DNA of 20,697 nt from Treponema sp. (GCA_024691105.1 JAILNY010000095.1:1-20697); one strand, 5' to 3'; counted from the first letter of the stretch, positions 5,674 to 13,715 are shown. Notes: generated by a model not told the origin, from the sequence alone. Numbers and translations: made by a program.

Positions 5674-7149
5674 ATGGCAATTAACGTAACAGAAGAATAT
5701 AACAAAATTCAGGAACTTATTAAAACTAACGGTAAACTTTCTCCAAAAGACCGCAATGCAATTCCTCAGATGGAAATGCCAACACGTGATCCAAAAACTC
5801 GTGCACGCGAGATGGCCGAAGTTGCCCTTGGATTTTCCGCTGAACAGGCTGTAGTAGAAGCTAACCGCTGTCTTCAGTGTGCAAAGCCTTTCTGTATGGA
5901 AGGATGTCCGGTAAATATCAATATTCCAAAATTTATCGGCGAGATTGCTAAAGGTGAATTTAAAGCAGCCGTTGATACAATAAAAGAGACTTCGCTTCTT
6001 CCTGCAATTTGTGGTCGTGTTTGTCCTCAGGAAAAACAGTGTCAGGGAAAATGTACTGTAGGAAAAGTTTTCAAGAGTGCAGAAAAGGCTGTTTCTATCG
6101 GTCGTCTTGAACGCTTTGTTGCTGACTGGGAACGCGAAAACGGAAAGGTAACACCTCCTGTTGTAGCTCCAAAGACTGGTAAAAAGGTTGCAGTTATTGG
6201 TGCAGGTCCTGCAGGTCTTACAGTTGCTGCTGACTGTGCACGCGCTGGTCACGATGTTACAGTATTTGAAGCATTCCACAAAGCCGGCGGCGTTATGATG
6301 TACGGTATTCCTGAGTTCCGTCTTCCAAAGAAAATCGTACAGGAAGAAATTTCAAACCTCGAAAAAATCGGTGTTAAGTTTGAATTGAACTTCCTTGTTG
6401 GTCGTACAAATACACTTGAACAGATTCTCTCAGAAAAAGGATTTGACGCAGCCTTTGTTGGAACAGGTGCGGGACTTCCAAAATTCCTTAACATCCCTGG
6501 AGAAAACTTAATCGGTGTATTCTCTGCAAATGAATATCTTACTCGCGCTAACCTGATGAAGGGTTACGATAAAGAACATGCTGCAACTCCAATCTACGAA
6601 GCAAAGCACGTAGTAGTTTGTGGTGCCGGTAACGTTGCAATGGACGCTGCCCGCATGGCATTCCGTTTGGGCGCAGAAACAGTAGATGTTGTTTACCGCC
6701 GTACACGTGCAGAGATGCCTGCTCGTCTTGAAGAAATTGGTCACGCTGAAGAAGAAGGCGTTAACTTTAGATTCCTCGAAAACCCTGTAGAAGTACTTGG
6801 AACAGAAGATGGTCATGTTCGCGGCGTTCGCTGTTTGAGCTACGAACTTGGTGAACCGGACGCTTCCGGACGCCGCAGTCCTGTAGCGATCCCTGGCAGC
6901 GAACACGATGTTGAATGTGATGCAATGATCGTTGCTCTCGGAAACGGTTCTAACCCGCTTCTTGTTTCGACAACTCCGGGCTTGAATGCTGACGCAAAGG
7001 GTCACATTACAGTTGATGAAAAACAGGCAACAAGCCATGCAAAGGTTTGGGCCGGCGGTGACATCGTTTTGGGTGCCGCAACTGTAATTCTTGCAATGGG
7101 CGAAGGCCGCAAGGCAGCCGCTGCAATTAACGAGTATCTTGCAAAATAA
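5674..7149 (+). CDS. nfnB: NfnB-type large subunit (GltD-like, NADPH-dependent)
   Basis: A 491-aa protein of the glutamate synthase small-subunit family, often annotated gltA or gltD. The N-terminal ferredoxin-like part carries two [4Fe-4S] cysteine sets: Cys66/69/74/78 (CLQCAKPFCMEGC) and Cys113/117/123/127 (CGRVCPQEKQCQGKC). Two Rossmann folds follow: FAD-binding VIGAGPAGLTVAADCARAG, then MYGIPEFRLPK, and NADP-binding VVCGAGNVAMDAARMA with RR after it. The C-terminal FAD-closing motif is WAGGDIVLGAATVILAMGEG. No glutamate synthase large subunit is nearby, and the partner is NfnA, so an NADH/NADPH/ferredoxin transhydrogenase fits better than glutamate synthesis. AGGAG overlaps the nfnA stop codon, which suggests coupled translation. 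Confidence 0.93.
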   Translation: MAINVTEEYNKIQELIKTNGKLSPKDRNAIPQMEMPTRDPKTRAREMAEVALGFSAEQAVVEANRCLQCAKPFCMEGCPVNINIPKFIGEIAKGEFKAAVDTIKETSLLPAICGRVCPQEKQCQGKCTVGKVFKSAEKAVSIGRLERFVADWERENGKVTPPVVAPKTGKKVAVIGAGPAGLTVAADCARAGHDVTVFEAFHKAGGVMMYGIPEFRLPKKIVQEEISNLEKIGVKFELNFLVGRTNTLEQILSEKGFDAAFVGTGAGLPKFLNIPGENLIGVFSANEYLTRANLMKGYDKEHAATPIYEAKHVVVCGAGNVAMDAARMAFRLGAETVDVVYRRTRAEMPARLEEIGHAEEEGVNFRFLENPVEVLGTEDGHVRGVRCLSYELGEPDASGRRSPVAIPGSEHDVECDAMIVALGNGSNPLLVSTTPGLNADAKGHITVDEKQATSHAKVWAGGDIVLGAATVILAMGEGRKAAAAINEYLAK

Positions 7150-7307
7150 CTGAGTTGCTGGAAGCGCACGTAACGGCAAAAAGCCTGCGCGCCGCTACAA
7201 GCCGCGCCCGGTGCCGAATATGGCGCAAATGCCGGATCCGTATAAGATGCGGTGGTGCGCAAGTTGTTAAAATCGATCGCGCCAATTTGCGCGCAACTTT
7301 TGAAAAC

Positions 7308-7366
7308 CCGCGGACTTTGAAGAGTGCATTTTACAGCACTTTATTCACTGGTACGCGGTTTTTTTT
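7308..7366 (+). terminator. Possible terminator of nfnAB in a GC-rich spacer
   Basis: CCGCG (7308-7312) can pair with CGCGG (7354-7358), directly followed by eight T's, with an inner hairpin AGTGC/GCACT. The loop is long, so this is tentative. The 7150-7385 spacer holds more inverted repeats, for example AAGTTG (7261-7266) with CAACTT (7294-7299) and a palindrome TTGCGCGCAA. I see no supported gene in it. Confidence 0.4.
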
Positions 7367-7385
7367 ACGGAAATTATTAAAGCGT

Positions 7386-8030
7386 ATGGACTATAGTTAT
7401 ATCTTAAATTCCGCAGTTCCTCAAAAAGAAAAATTAATTGCGTTTGGTTTTATAGCGCACGGCGATAAATTGGAATTAAAAAAAGAAATCGCAGACGGTC
7501 AGTTTTACGCTTTAATTCAACTTTCAGATAAGTCGCTTACGGCTGATGTATATGAGGCGGCAACGGATGAAAAATATGTGCTTTTTAATGTTGCGTCTGC
7601 ACAGGGTGCGTTTGTCGGTGAGCTCCGTAGCGAGGTTCTGGATTTGATTGAACGAATCCGTGCGGAGTGTTTTCTTTGTGAAGACCTTAAACAAAAATAT
7701 GTCGATTTTTTGCATTCACATTTTAATGCAGCGGGCGACACTCCGTGGTGCGATACGACTAGTACAGTTTATCGCTGTTCGAACAATAAATGGTTTGGGC
7801 TTGTGATGAAGATTAAGTATAAAAATCTTGGTTTTGAAAGTGACGAAGCAGTCTGGGTTGTAAATCTGAAAGCAGAGAATATTGAATCTATTGTAGATAA
7901 AAAATCTATATTCCCTGCGTATCATATGAATAAAAAATATTGGATAACTGTGCTGCTTACTGCGGTGACAGATTTTGAGAAGCTTTGTGAACTTACAGAA
8001 AAGAGTTTTGAACTTGTGGGGAAGAAATGA
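7386..8030 (+). CDS. MmcQ/YjbR-family protein
   Basis: The C-terminal half matches the MmcQ/YjbR fold: NKWFGLVMKIKY, then VWVVNLKAE, and the signature PAYHMNKKYWITVLL near residue 178, which is the hallmark of this small family. Members resemble a DNA-binding fold but their biological role is unsettled. The N-terminal ~100 residues (ELKKEIADGQFYALIQLSDKS onward) are an extra domain often seen in longer members. The frame is open further upstream to 7155, but that stretch is Arg- and Cys-rich and unlike a protein. ATG 7386 gives MDYSYILNS and a 214-aa product. No Shine-Dalgarno is present; a weak TTATTA ends six bases before the ATG. The stop overlaps the next start (ATGA), indicating translational coupling. 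Confidence 0.82.
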   Translation: MDYSYILNSAVPQKEKLIAFGFIAHGDKLELKKEIADGQFYALIQLSDKSLTADVYEAATDEKYVLFNVASAQGAFVGELRSEVLDLIERIRAECFLCEDLKQKYVDFLHSHFNAAGDTPWCDTTSTVYRCSNNKWFGLVMKIKYKNLGFESDEAVWVVNLKAENIESIVDKKSIFPAYHMNKKYWITVLLTAVTDFEKLCELTEKSFELVGKK

Positions 8031-8590
8031 AACAGAATAATTTTACGCAGCAGACTCATTTTATCGGTGTTTTGTTGCCGGAAGATTTGACGCTTACTCT
8101 TGAAGATTGCCGCCGTTATATGAACGAGGCATACGGCTGTAAGAGCGGGCATGGCACTCCGATTCATGTAACACTCGTGCCGCCGTTCAGACTGCCGGAA
8201 GAATTTTCTACTCAGGATCTTGCGCGTGCGATTGAAAAAGACTTTCTGCCAAAGGGACTTGGGTTTTCTGGTCATATCGAAAACTTTGCGGCCTTTGGTG
8301 ACAGAACACTTTTTGCCGATGTGATTGCAAATGATAAATGGACAAAGCTACGTGATGAGACTGTAAACGCAATTCTTGCTGCCTGTCCGCGTTGTACAAA
8401 AAAGGATCAGAGATCGTTTAAGCCGCATGCGACCGTTGCCAATCGGGATATTCCCGCGGGCGTGATTGCGGACGCACTCCAGGTGATGAATGAATTAGAA
8501 CTCGTGGAAGATTTTCCGGTTGATAATATTACAATCTTTGAGCGCAAGGGCGGCCGCTGGGTTGAAGCGGTGTCGATGGGGCTGCGCTAA
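8027..8590 (+). CDS. 2H phosphoesterase (2'-5' RNA ligase/LigT-like)
   Basis: The two catalytic His-x-Thr motifs that define the 2H superfamily are present: HVT at 47-49 (in IHVTLVPPF) and HAT at 134-136 (in FKPHATVAN). Such enzymes open 2',3'-cyclic phosphates or act on 2'-5' RNA linkages; the physiological substrate is rarely known. Length (187 aa) is normal for bacterial LigT/ThpR-type proteins. GGGGAAG just before the ATG is a good ribosome binding site. The start overlaps the YjbR-family stop by four bases, so the two genes form one unit. Confidence 0.88.
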   Translation: MKQNNFTQQTHFIGVLLPEDLTLTLEDCRRYMNEAYGCKSGHGTPIHVTLVPPFRLPEEFSTQDLARAIEKDFLPKGLGFSGHIENFAAFGDRTLFADVIANDKWTKLRDETVNAILAACPRCTKKDQRSFKPHATVANRDIPAGVIADALQVMNELELVEDFPVDNITIFERKGGRWVEAVSMGLR

Positions 8591-8636
8591 ATTGTTTGTG
8601 CGCCTGCAAATGACGCGTGGGACGGGAGTGCATTAA

Positions 8637-8655
8637 AGTGCCGGGGGATGGCACT
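8637..8655. terminator. Hairpin between convergent genes
   Basis: AGTGCC (8637-8642) pairs with GGCACT (8650-8655) around GGGGGAT, in the 76-base gap between convergent genes. There is no clear U-run on either strand, so termination here is only possible. Confidence 0.3.
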
Positions 8656-8666
8656 GTTCAAATATT

Positions 8667-9281
8667 TTAAATTTTCAATTCTAACCTTTCTACTTCACTA
8701 TTAATCATATCCCAGTCCGTACATCTTTTGTAGTTCGGGGTGGGGAAGGTGCAGTCCTGGTTCCAGGGGCGGTCAAAGACAAGCACTTTTAATTCTGGAA
8801 GGTGGTCAAAAAACTTAAAGGCAGAAGGTGAGTCTTCGACTGCTAAATCAAAATGCATTTTGTAATAATCTTCAAGCTCAAGATTAAAGTTGCTGCCTTT
8901 TATAAAATTGTCGCGGCCGTATTTATTCAGACAGTATAAATCAACTTTTTCAAGGTCATGCTGATCGAGCCACTGGCGTGAAGCGTCGTAAGCGCCTGCC
9001 GGGCGGCCGGTAATTATTTTTACGTCGTGGCCTTTTTCAAGCCAGCGGTTGATTGTTTTTGAGGCGCCTGGAGTCTCGTCATAGGATAAAAGGATTTCGC
9101 TCTGGTGCGCTTTAATCATCATTTTGTCATATTGTTCATCTGTCAGGTTAAAGGATTTTTGAAGATTAAAGTAGCGAATTTTTTCGTAAGGAAAATTAAG
9201 GTCAAACATTTTTTTTACAAGCCCGGAAAAGTGGCGGGCAGTCTCGCAGAGGCAGTCATCAAAATCAACGTAAATATTCAT
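8667..9281 (-). CDS. HAD-superfamily 5'(3')-deoxyribonucleotidase-like protein (NT5C family)
   Basis: The protein opens with the HAD catalytic motif VDFDDCLCET: Asp6 as nucleophile and Asp8 as acid/base. It continues with the helical cap expected for NT5C-type enzymes, then KIITGRPAG with the motif II Thr, a conserved Lys region, and the Mg-binding motif VEDSPSAF. The C-terminal LVFDRPWNQ is typical of the NT5C family (PF06941). The predicted reaction is removal of phosphate from pyrimidine (deoxy)nucleotides in the cytoplasm; the substrate is not provable from sequence. Length of 204 aa is standard. No Shine-Dalgarno is present; TATAAT ends six bases before the ATG. It follows the GNAT gene in the same direction but has its own promoter. 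Confidence 0.85.
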   Translation of the reverse strand: MNIYVDFDDCLCETARHFSGLVKKMFDLNFPYEKIRYFNLQKSFNLTDEQYDKMMIKAHQSEILLSYDETPGASKTINRWLEKGHDVKIITGRPAGAYDASRQWLDQHDLEKVDLYCLNKYGRDNFIKGSNFNLELEDYYKMHFDLAVEDSPSAFKFFDHLPELKVLVFDRPWNQDCTFPTPNYKRCTDWDMINSEVERLELKI

Positions 9282-9287
9282 AGTTAA

Positions 9288-9296
9288 ATTATAACA
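9288..9296 (-). promoter_or_regulatory. Extended -10 promoter of the NT5C-like gene
   Basis: The minus strand reads TGTTATAAT: a perfect TATAAT (9288-9293) with the TGn extension, which can replace a -35 box. No good -35 is seen. The -10 ends six bases before the ATG, predicting a leaderless mRNA. Confidence 0.6.
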
Positions 9297-9353
9297 CGGA
9301 AATGTGCGGACGGCGAGAATGAAAAAAAAGGCAGCAGCTTTAATCTTAAACTT

Positions 9354-9923
9354 TTACTTATTTGTAAAATGCATATTTGTGTGGGTGTCTTCTGTAATTT
9401 CAAAGCCCGCCTTTAAATAAACGGGGGCTCCCATTTTTGTTGCCTTAAGATCCACGCGGTCAATCTGATTTTCTATTGAATACTGTACAAGGTTTTTAAT
9501 TATCTGCAGGGCATAACCGCGGCGGCGATATTCAGGAATTGTATAAACGCTATTAACTTCGCCAACCCGCCCGTGGATGTAAGATGTATTCGCAGGTTTT
9601 TCAATAATGTTTAAGATAGCGGTGGAAACAATTTTGCCGTGGTGTCTGGCGTGTGGACCGTCGTGGAATCCGGCTTGAACGCCGGCCTGTGTATCGCTGT
9701 TGGAGTCGTAGCGGGTGTTGCCATTTGCGTCGTCTGGCGAATCTTCCCGGGCAATGAAAACCACTGCATCTTTATTGAGGTGTTTCTCAAAAAAGGCTGT
9801 GATATTGGTCTTGAGAGTCTTTTCTGTTTCCTCAGGTATATCGGGCTGTCCGACTTTGAGAAAGTCAATTCTAAGTTGAGTAAGCTGCGGGATGTCGTTT
9901 TTGTCTGCAAGTGTAAATGTCAT
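9354..9923 (-). CDS. GNAT-family N-acetyltransferase with a hydrophilic insertion
   Basis: The acetyl-CoA-binding motif A is clear: VNSVYTIPEYRRRGYALQII, with R133-R-R-G136-Y-A at the pyrophosphate loop. A typical C-terminus follows (DRVDLKATKMGAPVYLKAGF). The start, LADKNDIPQLTQLR, is also standard for GNAT proteins. Between the strand ending at FIARED and the next strand KIVSTAILN lies an unusual insert, about residues 61-96, rich in Asp, Asn, Gly and His (including HDGPHARHHG). The usual turn here is only a few residues long. The 189-aa length is explained by this insert. The acceptor substrate is unknown. There is no Shine-Dalgarno; TATTAT ends seven bases before the ATG. Confidence 0.85.
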   Translation of the reverse strand: MTFTLADKNDIPQLTQLRIDFLKVGQPDIPEETEKTLKTNITAFFEKHLNKDAVVFIAREDSPDDANGNTRYDSNSDTQAGVQAGFHDGPHARHHGKIVSTAILNIIEKPANTSYIHGRVGEVNSVYTIPEYRRRGYALQIIKNLVQYSIENQIDRVDLKATKMGAPVYLKAGFEITEDTHTNMHFTNK

Positions 9924-9930
9924 AAAAAAA

Positions 9931-9960
9931 ATAATAGCATTTCAGGGTATGTAAAATCAA
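9931..9960 (-). promoter_or_regulatory. Promoter of the GNAT gene
   Basis: On the minus strand TTGATT (9955-9960) and TATTAT (9931-9936) are 18 bases apart. Seven T's separate the -10 from the ATG, so the transcript should begin at or within a base or two of the start codon. Confidence 0.6.
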
Positions 9961-10016
9961 TGTTCCGTCGGACTAGTTCGTGTGTTTTAATTTTGATAAA
10001 TGCTTTTGAGCCAGGT

Positions 10017-10047
10017 AAAAAAAAAGCGGGCCTTTTATAAGACCCGC
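10017..10047 (-). terminator. Intrinsic terminator of the phosphorylase gene
   Basis: On the minus strand GCGGG (10043-10047) pairs with CCCGC (10026-10030), and CTT with AAG inside, followed by nine U's. It is 86 bases past the stop codon. Two more hairpins lie between: TGGCGTCA/TGATGCCA (10052-10070) and CGGTGG/CCGCCG (10079-10099). Confidence 0.75.
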
Positions 10048-10132
10048 GGTGTGGCGTCATTTTGATGCCATTGTCTTTCGGTGGGCATTAAGTCCGCCGT
10101 TTTTATGACTCTGATTAATTAAAATCGACTGA

Positions 10133-13100
10133 TTAAAATTCCTTTAACATTTTTTCTGGAACTTCAACTACAACTTCTTTTACTGCGCCTTCACGTGCAA
10201 AAAGTTTTTCGCTTGTTTCTTTTGAAATTTCGTTTTCAAAAGAAGTGCCGTCTACTGTAACTTTGCAGCTGTCAATTGAACTGTTCAGCTTATAAGTAAA
10301 TGGAACGGCAAAGCGTGTAAAGTGCAATGTTCCGTCTGAAGCAAATTCTTTTTTGCAAAGAAGATCTGGTTTAAAGCACAATTTACCGTCAGCGATTTTA
10401 ATTCCGAGCTCGCCAAAGCGTGTGATAACTTCTTCTTTTACCTGACCTGTCATACCCGGCTGTTTTGCGCCCTGTCCGCTTGGTGTGTGCGAATAAGGAT
10501 CTGTCGGGAATGCGCCGTAAAGTTCTGGTGTCTTATTAAAGCCAAGTCCGTTACGAACTTCGTAATATGCTTTTGCAAGTTCAGCTTTTTCTGCGCTGCC
10601 GTCAGCGGCACTTTCAAAGTTTTCCTGCATTGCAAGCAGGAGCTTAGAAACCATGTGCCAGTAAATTGAACCAAGTCCTTCGTAAGCGTAGAAGGTTCCA
10701 GAGCGTCCAGTGAATGAACTGTGGTGGAATGTTGCTTCGTAGAGCTCAAGAATTTTTTCTTTGTCGTCTGCAGAGAGCTGCGCGGTAGTGTTTGAAGACG
10801 CGCTGTTTGTGCTGTCTGTAACAGATGCGAGTGTGTTCAAAAGGCATTCAGCGTTTCTAAAGTCAGGATTAAAGTGACAGATAGAAGAATCAATTGCGTC
10901 GTTGTAAACGATACAAGATGAATCTGGCGCTGTAAAGTTTTTGTCGAGCTCTGCTTTTAAAAGTGGAATGCGCACTGCTTCTGCTTTTGAAACGATGTTC
11001 TTTTTTAAGAAGTCCGGCAATTCTTTTGTAGGGTAAAGCATGTAAGAGTGCTGGCGCTTTTCGTACATTCCGCTGTTTTTGAGAGCGTTGTAAAGCTCGC
11101 ATACTTCTTTTGCAGAAAGCAGCTTGCTTGAAAGAACTGCAACCTGGCCTTCGAGCATTTCCTGTAAGTAGTTTACCTTCATGCCGTCTTTGTTGATTGC
11201 AAGTGTGTTGTATGAATGATAAAGGCCGTTGTCCTTTTTGTTCTGCTTAATCGAATATTCAAGGTGTGACAGGAATACATCGATTGCACTAAGGAGCTCT
11301 TCTTTTTTAAGCGATGCTTTTTTTGCAAGAAGTGAATAATCTTTATAGAATGCTTTTCGCTCTTTTTCAAATGCAGTTCCACAGGCACGTGTAAATTCTG
11401 CACGAGAGCTTTCTGACATTGTGTCTTCTGCTTTTGTGCGTGAATAGATACTAAGAAGTTCATCAAAGAAAACTTTTTCTGTCTTTGGAATTGCGAATGC
11501 CGCATCATCGCTTGCGCTATAGATGTCCTTTAAGAATGTAAGCATTCTGTAAAGGTAACTTGTTGTTACCATAGAAAGGCCGTATCCGGCAAGGGCATTG
11601 TTTGCATCGTTCCATTCAGGGCGCTGTGTGTTAAGCCATACTCCGCCGCCTGGAACAAAGTTTGCCAGTTTTGTTAATACGAGCTGCAAAAGTTTTGCTG
11701 TCAATGTAACAAGATACGGATTTCCGTTTTTGTTCATAAGCTTTGCATCTGTTCCGTATTTTTTCTGATCTGCAACGATTGTGTCATTGAGCTTGTAGTC
11801 AAATACGATTGTGTCGCGCGGATTTTTTTCTACATCAGCATAAGCTTTGATGTGGTACGGAATGTTTGCTGTAGTAAAGAGCTCTTTGTTAAAGAGTGCT
11901 TTGAGTGCGTCAGGGTTAATCTGATTCTGCAGTTCAAGAAGCTTACAGAGGTAAATAATCTGGTGGTCGTTCCAGTATCCGATGTTACTCCATGGATTGT
12001 CTGGTTCCGGAACTTCCCAGTCGAGTCCGCTTCTTGTAATGCGGTATGGGTTAAAGCCGTCGCAAGAAGTAGCATTTACAAATTTAGAAATCATTCCGAT
12101 TGTGTAAACCGGATAGCTTAATGCGAGTGCTTCCCAGTTCTGGAAGATGTCGCGCCAGTTTCCTTCGTAGTTGAGGATAGGGTTACCTAAAGAGTCGCGG
12201 AGGTTGATTGAGAACTTGTTCCATGGGCGGCTAGGGTCACCGTGGCGGCGCGAGAATGAAAGAGGAAGATATTCTAAGTAGAGTCTGTAAAGCTGGTCGT
12301 TGCCTGTACGCTTAATATTGTCGCCGAGTTCTTTGTAAGAAACGGTGTCATTTGTGCAGACTGCTTTTGCGGCCTCAAGCTGATTTGTGTTACGTGTTGT
12401 GATAAACTTGATAAAGTCGGCGCTGTGAATTGTGTTGTTTTCAACAAAGACGCCGCCACGCATTATGTTGAACATAACGTTGGCTTTGTGGTGGATGCAG
12501 GTAATGGCATCGTTTGTGTTCTGGATACCGTCTGCGTCTGCGATGTATTTATTTAAGAGATCCTGGCCGTCTTTGATGTCCTGTTTAAGGTCTGCGGTAA
12601 TTGCTGCGCGGTCAGAAAGTTTTTTCTTTAAATCCTGAATGCGTGAAAGTTCAAGCTTTGTATCAAATACCTGGTACCAGCTTTCTTCTTTTCCGGCACT
12701 TAATTCAAATGTTGTAATGATGTCGCACGAAGCACCTTTCCCTTTGCAAACCTTTGTCTGTTCAAATTTGCCGTTCAGACTGTCATCAGTTGCAAAAAGT
12801 TTTTCTACTTCACGGTCAAGATAAACCGGAGCGTCAAGGCTGAACCAGCAGGTGTTTGCCCAAAGCGCTTCACTTGGTTCTGCACGGTCGGTCAATACGC
12901 TTGACAGGCTGAACATTGCAAGGCCGCTTTCCAAATCCAGGTCCGACTTCTTGTATGCATCAAGCAATACGCTTGAATTATTCTGCAAATCTACGTTTGC
13001 ACAAGCTGGCATGATGTTGCGGCAGCCGTCAAGAATCTGTACTGTCTGTGTTTCTTTTGCGTTGTTGATAATGCGTGCAATTCTTACTAAGCCGTATTTT

Positions 13101-13588
13101 GCGCTCGAAGTCCATTCCTGTTTAAACGTAAGATTCAATTCTTCGTTAATTTCTTCAAATACGATGTGCGAGCCTGCGCTGTTTTTGTAAAGGTTGCGTT
13201 TTACTTTGAATGAAGGAGCTTTTGCAAATGGTTCCCAGTAGAAAGTCGCTTCTTTGCCATCTGCGCCGTTTGAGTCGCCGGCCTGGGAATTAGCGCCGTT
13301 TGCCTTTACTTTGATTGCGCTGAAAGGGCCAGCGTTGTCTTTAAAGTCATCGATTTTGTCACATGTATAATATGGAAAGATTGCAAAGCCAGCGTCTTTT
13401 CTTCCTGCGCTCAAAGCGCCGGATGACCAGATAAAATTCCATATATCGCTGGAACTTGTAATCGTCATAAAAAAGTCTGGAATTGAATTGTAGTTTTCAA
13501 TCTTGTACCAAAGATCTCCGTCAATTGTTACAACAGAACCCTGTGACTGTTCTGGACAGAGTGATTTAATCTGGTCAATTGTTTTCAT
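10133..13588 (-). CDS. GH94-clan glycoside phosphorylase, probable beta-1,3-oligoglucan phosphorylase
   Basis: The 1151-aa protein has the domain plan of large GH94-like phosphorylases: an N-terminal beta-sandwich (about 1-330), a helical linker, an (alpha/alpha)6 barrel and a C-terminal beta-strand cap. The catalytic acid is probably Asp661 in RPEWNDANNAL, matching the WND motif of cellobiose phosphorylases. FTGRSGTFYAYEGLGSIYWHM is another conserved-looking block in the barrel. Such enzymes use phosphate to release glucose-1-phosphate, which saves ATP. There is no signal peptide, so it works in the cytoplasm. Classical GH94 cellobiose phosphorylases are about 800 aa. This length fits 1,2-beta-oligoglucan phosphorylases or the beta-1,3-glucan families GH149 and GH161. 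The neighbouring GH16 glucanases favour beta-1,3. Exact family is unresolved. AGGAG lies five bases before the ATG. Confidence 0.88.
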   Translation of the reverse strand: MKTIDQIKSLCPEQSQGSVVTIDGDLWYKIENYNSIPDFFMTITSSSDIWNFIWSSGALSAGRKDAGFAIFPYYTCDKIDDFKDNAGPFSAIKVKANGANSQAGDSNGADGKEATFYWEPFAKAPSFKVKRNLYKNSAGSHIVFEEINEELNLTFKQEWTSSAKYGLVRIARIINNAKETQTVQILDGCRNIMPACANVDLQNNSSVLLDAYKKSDLDLESGLAMFSLSSVLTDRAEPSEALWANTCWFSLDAPVYLDREVEKLFATDDSLNGKFEQTKVCKGKGASCDIITTFELSAGKEESWYQVFDTKLELSRIQDLKKKLSDRAAITADLKQDIKDGQDLLNKYIADADGIQNTNDAITCIHHKANVMFNIMRGGVFVENNTIHSADFIKFITTRNTNQLEAAKAVCTNDTVSYKELGDNIKRTGNDQLYRLYLEYLPLSFSRRHGDPSRPWNKFSINLRDSLGNPILNYEGNWRDIFQNWEALALSYPVYTIGMISKFVNATSCDGFNPYRITRSGLDWEVPEPDNPWSNIGYWNDHQIIYLCKLLELQNQINPDALKALFNKELFTTANIPYHIKAYADVEKNPRDTIVFDYKLNDTIVADQKKYGTDAKLMNKNGNPYLVTLTAKLLQLVLTKLANFVPGGGVWLNTQRPEWNDANNALAGYGLSMVTTSYLYRMLTFLKDIYSASDDAAFAIPKTEKVFFDELLSIYSRTKAEDTMSESSRAEFTRACGTAFEKERKAFYKDYSLLAKKASLKKEELLSAIDVFLSHLEYSIKQNKKDNGLYHSYNTLAINKDGMKVNYLQEMLEGQVAVLSSKLLSAKEVCELYNALKNSGMYEKRQHSYMLYPTKELPDFLKKNIVSKAEAVRIPLLKAELDKNFTAPDSSCIVYNDAIDSSICHFNPDFRNAECLLNTLASVTDSTNSASSNTTAQLSADDKEKILELYEATFHHSSFTGRSGTFYAYEGLGSIYWHMVSKLLLAMQENFESAADGSAEKAELAKAYYEVRNGLGFNKTPELYGAFPTDPYSHTPSGQGAKQPGMTGQVKEEVITRFGELGIKIADGKLCFKPDLLCKKEFASDGTLHFTRFAVPFTYKLNSSIDSCKVTVDGTSFENEISKETSEKLFAREGAVKEVVVEVPEKMLKEF

Positions 13589-13611
13589 TTGAACTCCTGT
13601 GAGTTAAGTTT

Positions 13612-13629
13612 AAGGCAACCGGTTGCCTT
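13612..13629. promoter_or_regulatory. 18-bp perfect palindrome, probable LacI-family operator
   Basis: AAGGCAACCGGTTGCCTT is perfectly self-complementary with a central CG step, the usual form of a LacI/GalR-family operator. It begins about two bases after the predicted start of the phosphorylase transcript, where bound repressor would block initiation. The LacI-type gene at 14722-15753 is the obvious candidate to bind it. Confidence 0.75.
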
Positions 13630-13637
13630 GTGATGAT

Positions 13638-13666
13638 AGAATACGTGAGATTTTTTACGATGTCAA
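13638..13666 (-). promoter_or_regulatory. Strong promoter of the phosphorylase gene
   Basis: On the minus strand a perfect TTGACA (13661-13666) and TATTCT (13638-13643) are separated by exactly 17 bases. Transcription should begin near 13631, directly before the palindrome. Confidence 0.85.
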
Positions 13667-13715
13667 TAAATTTTCGATGTTTTAGAGAAAATGTGTTCGT
13701 GCACAAAAGTTTTTT

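Noticed and set aside
5587..6279. Long minus-strand open frames opposite nfnAB
   Set aside because: Cys/Phe/Ser-rich translations antisense to a clear Fe-S flavoprotein operon; they are a by-product of codon bias.
5674..7149. Glutamate synthase small subunit (GltD) function
   Set aside because: The family is right, but no large glutamate synthase subunit is present and the partner gene is NfnA-like, so the transhydrogenase role is preferred.
7155..7385. Upstream extension of the YjbR-family gene by 77 residues
   Set aside because: The translation is rich in Arg and Cys and unlike the family; the spacer contains inverted repeats. MDYSYILNS at 7386 is the natural start.
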